64,000 nt of DNA from Triatoma infestans (taxonomy: Eukaryota > Arthropoda > Insecta > Hemiptera > Reduviidae). The stretch's first letter is position 1, and each line of letters starts with the position of its first letter. Below, one piece after another: positions 20,641 through 32,275 of the stretch. The DNA lies in assembly GCA_011037195.1 (NCBI GenBank), contig JAAEAF010000357.1, positions 62,001 through 126,000 of the forward strand, read 5' to 3'. The notes under the pieces were generated by a model, which was not told the origin of the DNA, ran no database searches, and saw nothing but the letters and a program-made list of their open reading frames with translations. The position numbers were made by a program, and so were the translations under genes.

Positions 20641-22860
20641 TCTGGAATTCGTATAGCGTAGCGATCCGTCTGCCTAGAGTAGAGTTTACCCGCTCGTTAT
20701 AATATCGCGGTCATCAACTTAAATGATACTAGTACATCATGGAGCTTGTCCAATGGAAATAGAAAGATTTAGCTAATCAAATTGATTTTGAACATATAAT
20801 TGACGAGATTACAACGCTAAAGGCAAGAAAAAACAAGCTATAATATTATACGTACATATTATTATTTAATTACATATAGTTAATAGAGTTATTTAATTAC
20901 CTCATTCGTTTAATCATTTATTTAATTATTTTTATAATCTTCACTTGTCAAACTTATTGAACTAAACTGCGCAATTTGTGCAATATTGTTTCACTTGTTA
21001 TGTTGTTCTTGTAATCATGGTTTTTTATTTACATACGTATTTATTTTAGGGGCGCCAATTTACACTTCTGCCTCAGATGACATTCTGTGAACATCCGACG
21101 CTGATAGAAACGTATAATAAATTAAAATAGCATATTATAGAAAAGTAAATGACTTGGGGAGGGGCAACAATTCTATGTTCTTACCTGCGATTTTTTTTTA
21201 TTATTACTTGCGAGAATTATTCAAGATTTATTGAGATTGAAAAGAAGAAAAAGATATAAATCATACTGTGAAGTTTGTATATTTCATCATCCATCAAACA
21301 AAAGATGCAACACGAAAAAGTGGTATAAAACTTAATAAGGTAAATATTAATATTGCGATAAACGATTGCAAGTGAAAATATAAAGTGCAAATATAAACTT
21401 CAAAAACAATAAACAAATTATAATTGTTGAAATTAATTCAATTGCCCCGAGGTGAGCTGAATTCTAAACTCTTTGAACTTCATAAAATGATTTAATTTAT
21501 ATCTAAAACCTCTCTTTTAATCTTTAAAATTCAATTTATAAATATATCACTGAATTAAAATCAAATAAAAAAAAAAAAGGAAAAGTAAATGGAGAGGCTT
21601 ACTATTTACACAATAAATTGTAATTGTAATTGTATACGATAATAATATATATTGAAAAAATATATAAAATTAATTCATTATTTCAAATTTAAATTATTAC
21701 TACTTTTTTTTTTTGGAATGGCCTACTTCATTTACTGTGGTAGCCTACTTCAGGATGAATAGCGTGGAATGGATTATCTTCGGCAATCATGCACAAAGTC
21801 ATATCTTTGGAACGAGGCTACACTTATCAATATTCACAATAGAAGAGAGAGATTAGAAAGCATCATAAATCATTTCAAATATTAAATTAAATAAAATGGA
21901 AAAGAATGAAGCTGTTTATTATTTCACGGTACTAGGGATCGGCGACCAGGAGATGGAAATGTGATGGTCCTCTGAGAGAGACCTGAAATCCATATGCTGG
22001 GAAAATACCCGTACAAAACATGTTCCTCGACACTTGACGATTCCATAGTGTCATACATAGGATCATCGAGTTACTAAAGGATATGTTGTGCTACGGAGAG
22101 TTCTACTGTGTTGACTAGGATGGCGCCTTAAGATATACAGACATAGTAGCTTTCTATAAAATCCATCTGCGTTAGTTGTTGATCCTACATGTAAGAAGGA
22201 TGGGAGCAACTGATCAAAGACCAGGCTCAACGAATCAATAAAGAAAAGAGAGCGAATTATGTGAAATGCATTAACTTTCTCTCCTATATGAATTTGGAAA
22301 AAAGAACTTTGTAATTCATGGTTTATGGCTTCGGCTCTCAGGGGACAATATCGGTGACTACTGCAGAATTTTTTGATGACGTCGGCATTGACAAATGCAA
22401 TCTGTTCCAACTGGCGGTGCAAATTATCTTGGACTCTCTGGAAATACTGCATGATCATATATATTTACGCTTATCGACCACCTTCGTTTATTTGTAGTCA
22501 TAGTTTAATTTACAAGCCCTCTTTATTGATTTTTTTTATTTGTTTTTCTACTTCTTCATCTTCGCCCTGTTTACGTTAATTTCTTAATGTTGAAGTCTTG
22601 TCTGAATTAAGATTGTCCCATGAAGAGTGTCGATTAGCTGAGTTCCTTAGCAACTCAATAGAATGGAAAAGCGCATAGACTTGGTTTGTGGCTGTAATCT
22701 CTGTTCCCCATCCAGAAATCTGATATGAAACATTCCTCGTACAACTTTTCTTTTATTATGCTTATAATTATAGTGAATTAACTAAATACATAGGATGTTT
22801 TATTGAAACTGAAGGTCTTTAATACAGATTTAAAAAAAAGAATAAGAAAGCGATAAGAAT
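20641..22860. other. AT-rich DNA, no gene supported
   Basis: A short fragment at about 21,712-21,760 (GTGGTAGCCTACTTCAGGATG) resembles the Penelope-like arms. A 131-codon ORF at 22,063-22,458 (minus) has no recognised motif. The rest, including 22,500-22,860, shows nothing identifiable. Confidence 0.5.
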
Positions 22861-22869
22861 GGTGAATTC

Positions 22870-23290
22870 TGTCTCGTGGATAATACATTGAATATTACAA
22901 AGAAGCTTACAGCAGTATGGTAGAAAGTATAGACCATAAACTGTTACATCAGCATGAACAACTTCTGTCCACAGAGAAGGACTATTAGAGAAGCAGGACT
23001 ACACGAGTATCGAGTCTGGAGAGAAGAAGAAAATGAGGGGATCAGAGAGAAAATAGAGTAAGGGGTAAATTTTTGCGAAGGATACAGGGAAAAACATTAG
23101 GATAGTTTGGACATGTTTATAGAGAGAGAACATCTAAACCAATCTGGAAATGAGAAGCGTTGATAGGGGAAAGAGAGGGAGTGAGACCAAAAAAGACCTG
23201 GAATGATTTGTTAGAAAGAAGTATATATGGTAACGACGACCTTCGAACTGAGGAAGCGTCCAAGTGAGACATCTTAAACGAAAAATTCGT
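22870..23290 (+). mobile_element. LINE C-terminal fragment, decayed
   Basis: Frames read FGHVYRE (about 23,107-23,127) and GVRPKKTWNDLLERSIYGND (from 23,178), ending with a stop at about 23,269. A WFGHV motif followed by a basic GRPKKTW segment is the usual end of RT-type LINE ORFs in insects. Upstream frames are broken. This belongs to a different lineage from the LINE at 7,998-9,228, whose C-terminus reads HLRRM and ERIRGW. Confidence 0.7.
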
Positions 23291-23559
23291 TTGAAAAACC
23301 CTCAGTAATGGAGAAAACAACCTAAAAAAATAAGACCAATTTTCTGGAAACCAGGATTTCCTTTCATAATGTATGGTTGCTTTTAATGTAGGAAATGTAT
23401 ATATATTTACAATGAAATGGCACATAGAGAAAAACATGAAAAATGTTAAGTCTACACGGCAAGCTTTATTGGATATAATCGCAGATTTTAGAAAAAAAAA
23501 TCTTGCTTGTATGGTATTATGGTTTACTTTAGATGAATGAAGTAGAAGTGAAGTCGAAC

Positions 23560-23800
23560 ACTGTATAATATAAAAGCAACACTGACTGCCTGGACTTTAC
23601 ACTAAAATATATAGAATGGTAGTGAGAAGTAAAGAGAAAGATTGATGACGCGTAGTGGCTGCTGTATGAACTCTGCTATAAGACTCCCTGAATACTCTCC
23701 CGTCGCTGTACTTAAGCAGTTTCTCCCACTCTAGTCCAGCCTAAGCTAGAAAGTAGTCCTGTCATTTTTGTCTCTCTCTCTCTCTCTCTCTCTCTGCTAT
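23560..23800 (+). repeat. LTR-like repeat, copy 1
   Basis: Shares CTGGACTTTA, TTCTCCCACTCTAG and a CAGCCTAAG-type segment in the same order with 60,712-61,013. It has TATA-like sequences (TATAATATAAAAG) and ends beside a (TC)n tract at 23,771-23,795. Layout and length would suit a solo LTR, but no TG...CA ends or TSD could be fixed. Confidence 0.4.
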
Positions 23801-23830
23801 AGATCCATCTCTTTGGATCCTATTATATCT

Positions 23831-24955
23831 AGAATGAAATAGAGTATTCATTTAGTGATAAAGCATGCATCCAATTCACTCAATTTACATAAAAATAATG
23901 AAATCGCACTGATTTTTTTATTCAAACCTTAGTCATCAGTCAACTTAGCAGTAGTCGATGAAAAAATTAACTCAGATCGAGTTGTAGTTTTAAGCATCAG
24001 AGGACTCTGTTTATTATTTATCCATTAACAAACATTACATCAACAGCTAGCTCAGCATTATACAAATTAATTTGAGGTTAGAATTCGGAATTTTTTTTTC
24101 TTCATATTTATGTTGAAAAACAAGATTTCTACCTGTGTGTATTGTAAATTGACCTAGCCATACATACAGCATTAAACTTCAATGATCGTAGAAAACTAGG
24201 TCTTTAAATCCACCTATACATTTGGCACAACTGTCATAACAACCATTCTTCACATTATATATCTCCTTCCGTTTCATTTCACACTATTACACAGGACAGA
24301 GATCTTTAAACGTTTATTTATTATATCAAATAAATAAATTAACATTTAATATTGTGCAGTATATTCTTAGCTGTGAGCGGATCAAGTTTCAATCCTCGTG
24401 GAAACTTCAACGATACCGACCAACCATGTTTAAGACTCCAGATACATAATTATAAAATTGGGTGCAACTAAATGAGTAGCGCAACCTGGTTGCAAATGCC
24501 AAAATTTGGTAATGCGGTCATTCTGATCGTATGCCCTTCCACCACAATGACAACTTAAAATTAAACTTGGAAAGCTAACTCCACAAATACCGCTTTTATT
24601 TGAAGAAACATTTTTCTGAAAAAAAAAAAATTATTTTAGGGTGTTCTGGGGAATCTGTGACTTGAGGCTCAATTTTGGCGATGCATCCCACCGCATATTC
24701 CAGGTTTCTCGCGCATTCTGCTTCAATATCCGTTTCACTGCTACATGTGATGCCTTATTACAGCATATCTGTGTGGTGACACATCTTGGATAACCTCTTT
24801 TATTACTGGATACGCTGCTATTCCATTGTCTTCAATATCAGTTTTATGCACTGTGCTTTTATTCATGTTAAGGCAATTTTTTTTTTGTTACGTGCTTTGC
24901 AGCCAATATAAATTTAATCTTCCTTCATTAACCTTTCAGGCTTTCGCGACCATAG
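23831..24955. other. Unassigned AT-rich DNA
   Basis: No gene recognised. At 24,650-24,900 the minus strand has a short protein-like frame (AECARNLEYAVGCIAKIEPQ), too little to assign. Confidence 0.5.
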
Positions 24956-24959
24956 TCAT

Positions 24960-25195
24960 ATAAAACAGTTAGACGTCTTCGGGTTGAGACAGTGTCAGTG
25001 GTTTAATTACAAACCGACGTTTCGACCATTGTAAATAAGCTTCTTCAGGATAGTACTGCCAGGGTAAAGCTAAACCAAAACTCGCTTTAGAGGCAACACT
25101 GCCCTGAAGAAGCAGTGTTATTTATACGGATAAACCGTCGGTTTATAAAAAAAACACTAAAGTCCTAAGGAAGAACTAAAAGTCCTTTTAATCAT
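24960..25195. mobile_element. Penelope-like element remnant, degenerate
   Basis: Two opposed hammerhead-like motifs: on the minus strand (25,012-25,054) core CTGAAGA, then TCGAAACGTCGG; on the plus strand core CTGAAGA at 25,104-25,110, then CCGTCGG. In the minus motif stem II has lost pairing, and in the plus motif GAAA is lost. The ACGTC after GAAA matches the 20-kb subfamily. Complementary CAGTACTATCC-like and GGCAACACTG-like sequences lie around the centre. No TSD found. Confidence 0.55.
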
Positions 25196-25199
25196 CAGC

Positions 25200-26385
25200 A
25201 ACTATTTTTCCCTGTATTTTAACGCAAAAAAAAATGTTACCTGATTCTAAAAAAGTGTAATTTAATTACAAAATATTTCATTTGCCTAAAAAATGCTATT
25301 ATATAAAATTAAGGGAATTATATATTAAAATTTGTCATCTGAAATTGCGAGAATGCAGAAAGCAAATTTATGGTGGATCGTTCATATCAGATTTTTTTAT
25401 ATTTATTTATCATTTTCATTTCAATGATTATTTTAATAAATAACATTTAAAACATTTTTCCTTAAAAAAAAAAAAAAATAAAAAAAAATAAAAAAATAAA
25501 AACCTTTATCGATGTCGACACAACACATGAAACAATCGATGATGAATCAAATTGATTCTACATTTAGACGATGTTCTAAGGTAGAGGAATCTCTCCCTTC
25601 TATCAATGTGGTTGCCTACTACTAAACTCGCACATACGGTTTTTTAAGTATTTACACTTTTAAAAGGTTTCTCTTGCTTCAACAGAAATTAGCATTTAAA
25701 GGAAATGTTAGTGATTTACCCCTACACCTACACTCCTGTTTTCATCTTTGAAAGCTGTATATGTATATACTCACAAACAGTGTTTCCTCTTTAGTAAGAA
25801 AACATTAGTCTTTCTATGTGTTTGTATGTCTGTTTGAAGGCTTAACACTATGTAACCACACATTCAATTGTTTTCTTCACTCAAATATAAACACGCCCAA
25901 CCTTTTTAACATAATATGTTATGGTTTAACACTTCAGTCAATTTTTTTTTTTTTTTTTTGAATTTTGTTATCTTCCCTCCAAGAAGCATATGTTTATTCA
26001 TAAAACAATACAAATAACTGACAGATTGCTCTAATATATTAATATGTGCTTAATGAAAAATTCATAGACAGGCGTTATAATACCGGCTTAGAATTTAAGA
26101 GATTCGTTTGTATTTAAAGAACATTGTTTCAACAGCTTCCAAAACCTCTTCAAACTATTTCTTTTACTAGTTATTGCTCTTTTTGGAAATCTCCAAAAAT
26201 ACTGAAAGAAATAATGTTTTTTTTTAAGCCTAAGACAAGTTATGAACAAATGTAACGATTTGCAAGGAGGCTAAATCAACTATGATGCGTCTTTTTGTAA
26301 TTCAGGCCAGCAAAACGAATTGTTCCTCATGCATATTATACTCCAGTTCCATTCGTTTTTTTTTTTTAGTTTCTTAGCCTTAACC
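25200..26385. other. AT-rich DNA, nothing recognised
   Basis: A-rich run at about 25,465-25,500 and T-runs at about 25,941-25,960 and 26,216-26,225. No gene supported. Confidence 0.6.
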
Positions 26386-26389
26386 TCAG

Positions 26390-27250
26390 AACTGAGGTTT
26401 TTCTCAGCCATGAAATTTTGTCCTTGGTATACTCCTCTCTAAGTCTATATCTTTTCTAGAATTCCATCCAGGCTCTGATTCTAGGTTCTGATTCTGTTTT
26501 TTCTTCTTCATCCTGTCTACTAATCCGGAATCTCCTGAGCCATTCTCTCATGCTTATTCTTCTCTGTACCATTTTGTAACGCACACTTTTCGAAAAGTAT
26601 ATTTTTTATTTATTTTATCGCTCTTTATCCTTTCTAAGCTTGGTGTTCATGCCGCTCTCCACCAGCAATCCATCTATAGATAGTCATATGTTTTCAGACC
26701 TAATGCCTTATTTAAAGGTCCAAGTCTTGGCGCATAAAAAATTATGCTTTTTGTACCAACCTATGGTATATTATCAGAGATATTTTCCGTGATAGCCTGC
26801 TTCATTTTGTGATCAATGAGCTGTTTCGGGCGTTCGCTCATTACCAGGATGTCTTGATAAATACAAGAGACTTGCACACAGCAAAATCAGTTTACACGCC
26901 GTCTCGTTTACTGAATACAATCTTTTCGGTAGTATTTAAAATATTAGCCATAAACATTCGGTTTTCAATTTACTGAATATTTTGTTTGCACAATATTTCT
27001 GTAAAAACATCCTGCTTTTCTGAAAGCATCCTCCTAGTGACTGAGCCTAAATTTTTAAATGCTCAACAATTTATTTTTATGCCATTTATCATCAGGGATT
27101 CTTTTAGCACTGAATACCATATACTGAATTTTATAGAAATCTGTCTTTAACCTCCATTTTTACAGAACTGTACTATTTTGTGCATCACGTACTCGTCCTC
27201 TTGAACTAAGATTATAATGACTCATGATCTGCAAACAGCAAACTGAGATG
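26390..27250 (-). mobile_element. LINE reverse-transcriptase fragment, decayed and interrupted
   Basis: On the minus strand, broken frames from 27,250 leftward give QFAVCRS (a decayed QFADD region), ESLMINGIKINC and FKNLGSVTRRM, as in the YLGS-containing region of LINE RTs. After an interruption, 26,700-26,390 gives a basic C-terminal region including ENGSGDSGLVDRMKKK. Many stops. A ribozyme-type fragment at 26,762-26,960 sits between the two parts, so the LINE is the older of the two. Confidence 0.6.
26762..26960 (-). mobile_element. Penelope-like element fragment, degenerate
   Basis: Shares CGTGATAGCCTGCTTC and TTTCGGGCGTTCG with the 16-kb and 53.7-kb copies. The hammerhead-like segment (26,812-26,851, minus) keeps CATC, loop GAAC and GAAA, but the core reads CTGGTAA rather than CTGAAGA and ACCGGT has become ACAGCT, so it should be inactive. 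A single arm only, inside a LINE remnant. Confidence 0.65.
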
Positions 27251-27269
27251 CAGCAGCATTCATTTTAGG

Positions 27270-27411
27270 CTTAATGGCAGTGAAACTTCTTAATTCTGTT
27301 ATTCTGTCTTTTTCTCGAGAAGTTTCGGACTAAGGTGATCATCATCAGTCTAAAAGAAGAAATTATTTTATAGCCATGAAGAAATGACAATGTTTTATAT
27401 TGTCGCTTCTT

Positions 27412-27458
<47 letters not shown>

Positions 27459-27540
27459 ATTGCTGATGACCTCCTTGAGGAAAAGATAATACACTGACAC
27501 CAAGAATTGAGAAGTTTCACTAACACTGAGACTCAACTGA
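27270..27540. mobile_element. Inverted-arm element with degenerate hammerhead cores and a long T-run
   Basis: GTGAAACTTCTTAATTCT at the left and AGAATTGAGAAGTTTCAC at the right are inverted copies. Inside, the left arm has CTGATGA and GAAA on the minus strand (27,323-27,348), and the right arm has CTGATGA with stem CCTC and GAGG followed by AAAA instead of GAAA on the plus strand (27,463-27,484). A 44-base T-run (27,414-27,457) lies between the arms. Probably a third, decayed subfamily of the same kind of element. Confidence 0.45.
27414..27457. repeat. Poly(T) tract, 44 bases
   Basis: Uninterrupted T-run between two inverted arms. It could be the reverse complement of a poly(A) tail or slippage growth. 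Confidence 0.95.
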
Positions 27541-27544
27541 ATAG

Positions 27545-28260
27545 ATCAACTAAGAAGTGAACAAAAACTGGGCATAATAAAAATTGTTATCCAAAATATT
27601 AATCACCAATTATTAATCTTTTAGATTTCAATTTATAATCAGCGTAAACCTAGTCATCAAGCCAACAATTTACCCTCAAGAAGCCTATTGCAATGTAGGT
27701 GAAACATCACTTTTATACCAAACAAGTGAGACGTACTCGACGGGAAGATATTTTGCACATTTCGTAGAACTATAAAGCCTAAAAAAAAACTAGTCCATTG
27801 TTTTATAATACTAAAGGATCTAGTAATTAGCCAGTTAAAAAACTTCTAAATAACTAGTAATTTAGTAATATATAAAATGCGGAAATTACTTCCCCAGTTA
27901 AGTATATTTACTTATTTACAAACGTATAGTTAGATGGGGTCAATTTTTAGTTCCCTACCCCGTACCATTTTTAAATAAAACATTTTCTGAACTTCCCCAT
28001 TCCTCTGGCTCCTAAGACTTTGTTGCAACTAGTCTACAAAACTGTTAAAAGGGGCGGTAACCATCACTTAATCTCTTTACCTATATTACCTCTTCAACTA
28101 TTCTACAGCCAATAAAGTGTAATTTCTTAGCTACATAATTCATTGTCTACTATGAACAGGTAATTTTATGTAAATTACTTTAATGTAAGTTATATTTAGT
28201 AATTAGTAAACACCCACCTCTGTTTCTTTCACTATAATTGAAAGGAAATTGAAGTTTCAG
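27545..28260. other. AT-rich DNA, nothing recognised
   Basis: No motif, ORF or repeat boundary recognised. Confidence 0.6.
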
Positions 28261-28264
28261 TTCA

Positions 28265-29035
28265 TTTTTTTATTACTGTTTCTCTGTTGCTACAAGAGGA
28301 TGTAGTGCAATCGTGGGAAGGTCCCCTGAATTCGAAAAAGTGATTTTTAGAAATTGGTCCACTGTGTGTGAACACCATAACTCATAACGAAAAACAGCAG
28401 AAAACCAAAATTTGTTAATTCGTTTAGAAGTTATGAGGTGACGCGCCAATAAGATTTTGGTCAAAAATCAGTCGACCGCATATTACGGATTTGATTTTTT
28501 TTTTCTTCAGTTTTTCGCGATCTTTTGGGAAACAGTTCCAACAATTTTCTTTAAACATGGTATATCAACTAAGCATATAAAATCCTAAAACTACTATTGA
28601 ACCACTTTTCCGGGAAAATTTACTTAAGGGTTATTCAGGAGGGAAGGGTAACGTTGGCATTCCTCTGAAGTACCATTTCAATATATTTACTATAATATGA
28701 ACGATTATATCGTCTACATCAAAAAACGATTAATAAGAATTTAATAATGGCCAAAATTCCGAGATTGCAGAAAATAGGTTTACATTTTCAGTTACATGTA
28801 AAATTTGTAACTAGGTACATAATACCCGGGTAAATAAATAATACATCAAAATTGTGTAATTTGCCGTAAGAAAAAGGTCTTGTTTCATGCCAGATTTTTT
28901 TTCTTCTCTATCTCTTTTTGTTATAAGAGAAACTGTGGCATTCGTGTCAAAAACTAAGTCGCGCATCTGACACGAAGATTTCGGGTAAAATCCATCAATC
29001 TGGAATTGCCACTTTACTGAGTGTTTTTTTTTTTT
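28265..29035 (-). repeat. DR repeat, truncated copy
   Basis: Starts with a TTTCTCTGTTGCTACAAG terminal-hairpin remnant, then AGGTCCCCTGAATTCG, GTGTGTGAACACCATAACTC, a monomer with AACAATTTTCTTTAAACATG, and a return to the CGCGCATCTGACACGAAG segment. It stops after CACTTTACTGAGTG, where a T-run and the next copy begin. Confidence 0.75.
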
Positions 29036-30054
29036 CACTTTCTCTTACTCCTAGTAAGGAGGAAGTATTGTAATCATGTCAAATTTTCGATATCGAGTTT
29101 TCACCGGAAATATCCGTTTTGAGGTCCCCTGAGTCCAAAAAAGTGGTTTGTAGCAAATGGTCTGTGTGTGTGTGTGGTGTGTGTGTGTTGTGTGTGTTGT
29201 GGTTGTGTTGGTGTATGTATGTATGTGAACAGCATAGCTCAAAAAACGAAAAACCGTAGAAAGTTGAACTTGATATTCCGTTTAGGTATCACCATGGGAT
29301 CTGACGTACTTCTTGTCAACATTTTGACGTATCTGTCAACTTCTTCCCGGAAGTACCACTTTACGAGTTGGTTTTTTATTACTTTTTGCGATTTTCTCAA
29401 AAATGGCTCCGACGATTTTCTTTAAACTTCAAACATCAACCACACATACAAAGACCTACAACTTTTATTTGAAACATTTCTCCGGGAAAATGCAGTGAAG
29501 GGCACTTTTGGGGGTGGGGTGGGGTTAGGTTTCTATCTAAAGTGCTAGTTCAGTTTATTAGACAATTCTGTCATCTAAATAATGTTAATAAGAATGAAAT
29601 ATGTTGTTGAAATTCCGAGTTTGAAAAAGTCAGATAACCGGAAGGGAGTTTACTTTACTAAATGATTTATTCGCTTTTTCGCAATTTTCTCAAAAATGGC
29701 TCCGACGATTTTCTTGAAATTTCGTATATAAACTAAACATGCAAAGATCTACAACTTTTATTTAAAAAATTCTCTGAGAAAATTCATTTAAGGGTACTTT
29801 TAGTGGAGGGGTGGGGGTTATGTTTTTCTCTAAAGTGCTATCACAGTTGATTATACAATTCTATCATCCAAGCAAAATTAATTAGAAATAAATAGATGGC
29901 CAAAATTCCGTAGTAAACCAGAAGAGCGCTTTTACTGAACAGTTTTTTCCGTTTTCGCCGAATTTCGTTAAATTTGGTACACAACTATAAAATTTGTCAA
30001 TTATAATTTTGAGAACAGGAGTAAGAGAAAGTTATGTGAGTGTTTCACACCAGA
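29036..30054 (-). repeat. DR repeat, complete reference copy
   Basis: The clearest full unit, about 1.02 kb. On the plus strand it opens with ACTTTCTCTTACTCC and ends with GGAGTAAGAGAAAGT plus GTGAGTGTTTCACACCAGA, giving 15-bp inverted ends with one side extended about 22 nt. Order of parts: terminal hairpin; TTCACCGGAAATATCC; GAGGTCCCCTGAGTCC; GT tract (about 29,163-29,200); CATAGCTCAAAAAACG; a TTCCGTTTAGGTATC segment; then two monomers that each hold CTCCGACGATTTTCTT (about 29,404 and 29,697; period about 293 bp), ACAACTTTTATTT and CCAAAATTCCG or GAAATTCCGAG. No ORF is conserved. Mechanism unknown; the inverted ends suggest a DNA element, but no TSD was found. Confidence 0.8.
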
Positions 30055-30410
30055 TTTTTTCAGTTATTCGTGATTTTCTCGAAAACGGTTCCAACAATTT
30101 TCTGTAAACTTCGTATACTGTCTACATACGGAAATACCAATCACTTTTATTTAAATAATTTTTTTATTTTTGGAATTATAATTAGATGGCTTTGAGCAAT
30201 CTCTAATGTGTTTGTTAAATATTATTGGCGCTTTCTTTTGGACTACAATGTAATCACTTCCTGCCTGGCTAGGTACTTTTTCTCCCCACCAACTCTATAT
30301 TTCCGTTACGATAAATGAGAATATATTGATGGCCAAAGTAAAGTTGTCATTTTTTAAATAATTGTGTGAGAAAGATATGTAAGTGTTTTACACCAGATTA
30401 TTATTTCCGT
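30055..30410 (-). repeat. DR repeat fragment, 3' part
   Basis: A further partial monomer (AACGGTTCCAACAATTTTCT) ending in GTAAGTGTTTTACACCAGA at about 30,380-30,397, i.e. a second DR terminus next to the first. Confidence 0.65.
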
Positions 30411-31504
30411 AATCTGGTCCTTCTTAATGGAGAAATCGGAGCCTCTATTAACTGGTGTAATAACAGATGGTTAAAACAGTGTTAGATCTTGGTTCATTCA
30501 TAAATCATATCTATGTATTCCTCGCTTGCTCTATAATAGTATGTACTAATATATTATTAATGAAAAAGTCCGGCATTTACCATTAGCGTTGATCTCAGAA
30601 TGGCGACGGTGATGTTGGTGTGTGCCGTATGTATACATAGTGGAACGTATTGTGCGCAGAATGTATGATAAGTATGATATGGAGTAAAGTTCCCCTTTTC
30701 CACCTACTAAAAACACACATACACTTGATGATGTTGATGATGATGGGTGATATAATACTGGGCTCTGTAAGCCTTCCCTCACTGGTAGCGGGTAGCCGTG
30801 GAGTTTAACTCAACTCTCTCTTTCTCTCAGACCACGTAGTGTGTGCGTGTGTGTGTGCTAGATAGTAACTAACATAGAGTACATATCTGGTGTTAGTAGT
30901 ACCATAGTATTAGATCGTTAGGTATTCACTTTGAACCATTGTTGGCGATGCTGTGGTCGCAGGCCGAACTGCCGACCTCTCTTCACCACCCCTTCACTCC
31001 CTATACTCTCAAACTCTCTCTCTCTTTCCCGCTAGCTGGGTGTTGCTAGTATCTCACTTGCTATATAACATATATAATACCACAAGCATACCCATACCCC
31101 ATACCCAGTCTACTTTCTACCCATTATGTCCCTCCGCTTCGCCCATAATGCATTATTCCCCTATAATCCTCTAGAGTGCTTTGTAATTAAATAATGATTT
31201 TCCCTTTAATTCCACAGAAATAACTCAAACCCCGCCCCTCCCCCCACAGTTTTCCCCTTACCTCATCCAGTACACATTGCCCATCTCTGGGTTTGGTACA
31301 AATGTCATAACCAGTAAAAAATTAATTTAGCAGCCAAAATTCGATTCCACCTCTTTGCATAAAGGATTTTTAATTTCCTTTTTTTTGTGTATGTATTTTC
31401 ATTTTATTCAAATATTTCTTCATACTTTTATAAGATTTACCAAGAATATAACAGATAGTCCTTCAGTATGACGTAATAAAACTAGTCTTTATGCTTAATT
31501 TAAT
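30411..31504. other. Unassigned, less AT-rich single-copy-like DNA
   Basis: About 30,590-31,290 is richer in GC and in CT/GA runs than the surrounding repeats and does not match DR or any element here. No ORF with motifs. It might hold a regulatory or untranslated region, but nothing proves it. Confidence 0.4.
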
Positions 31505-32275
31505 TCAAAATGTGGTGTGAAACACCACACATTTTACTAATTGTCCTAACATAAACAACAGTGGTTCCTACTCAGGCAGATATTAGCACCCGTAGATTAC
31601 ACTGTAGCACAGAACTGAGCACCAATAACATTCAACCAACCCCATGTAATTTGTGAATTTAACACCACGAATTCCACAGGACTATCTAAAGTAATTTCTT
31701 CATTCTAGACGATAAGATCCATTATTGTCGATTTTCAAGAAAATTCGAAAAAACTCAAAAACCTAGTTTATAAAGTCGCTTTTCCGGTTAAGAGATTTTC
31801 TTCAGATGTAAACTGGGTGTCACATAGGTGGTAAAACCGTACATTGTACTCAAGTAGAAAGTATTAAAGTACTTAAAGAGGAACTTTAGTGGAAGAGTTT
31901 GTAGTAAAGTGGTACTTTAGAGAAAAGCTTAACGCTATTTTTCCCCCAAAACCTTCCCAGATAGGTATGTGTAGATAGTATACAAAGGAAATTTTAAAAA
32001 ATCGTTGGAGACGTTAAAAGAAAATCGCGAAAAATTTAAAAGAAAAAATCAGCAAGCTACTACTTCCGGTTGATGGATTTTTCCCGAAACTTTCGTATAG
32101 TAGTACCAAAACAACATACCCAATTTAAGCTTCCTGCGAGGCTTCGTCTTTGAGATATTTTGTTAACATAGAGACTATTTGCTAAAAACATGTTCTGGGG
32201 ATCTGAAAACATTTAATTTCAATGTAAAGTCAATTTCGATAATCTGACACGATCGCAATTCGTCTTTTTACCAAC
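31505..32275 (+). repeat. DR repeat copy, diverged
   Basis: Starts TGTGGTGTGAAACACC at about 31,512 and ends CAATTTCGATAATCTGACACG. In between are CGCTTTTCCGGTTAAGAG, GGAGACGTTAAAAGAAAATC and CTTCGTCTTTGAGATATTTT. The first third is strongly diverged. Confidence 0.65.

Noticed and set aside
22063..22458. 131-codon ORF on the minus strand as a gene
   Set aside because: Length is notable for AT-rich DNA but no motif or family is recognised and the flanks show no exon structure; kept only as a note.
24660..24900. Minus-strand LINE fragment
   Set aside because: A short protein-like frame exists but no diagnostic RT or RNase H motif could be found.
29036..30054. DR family as a Helitron
   Set aside because: The 5' TC start and 3' hairpin are suggestive, but no CTRR end follows the hairpin and the termini are complementary to each other, which Helitrons lack.
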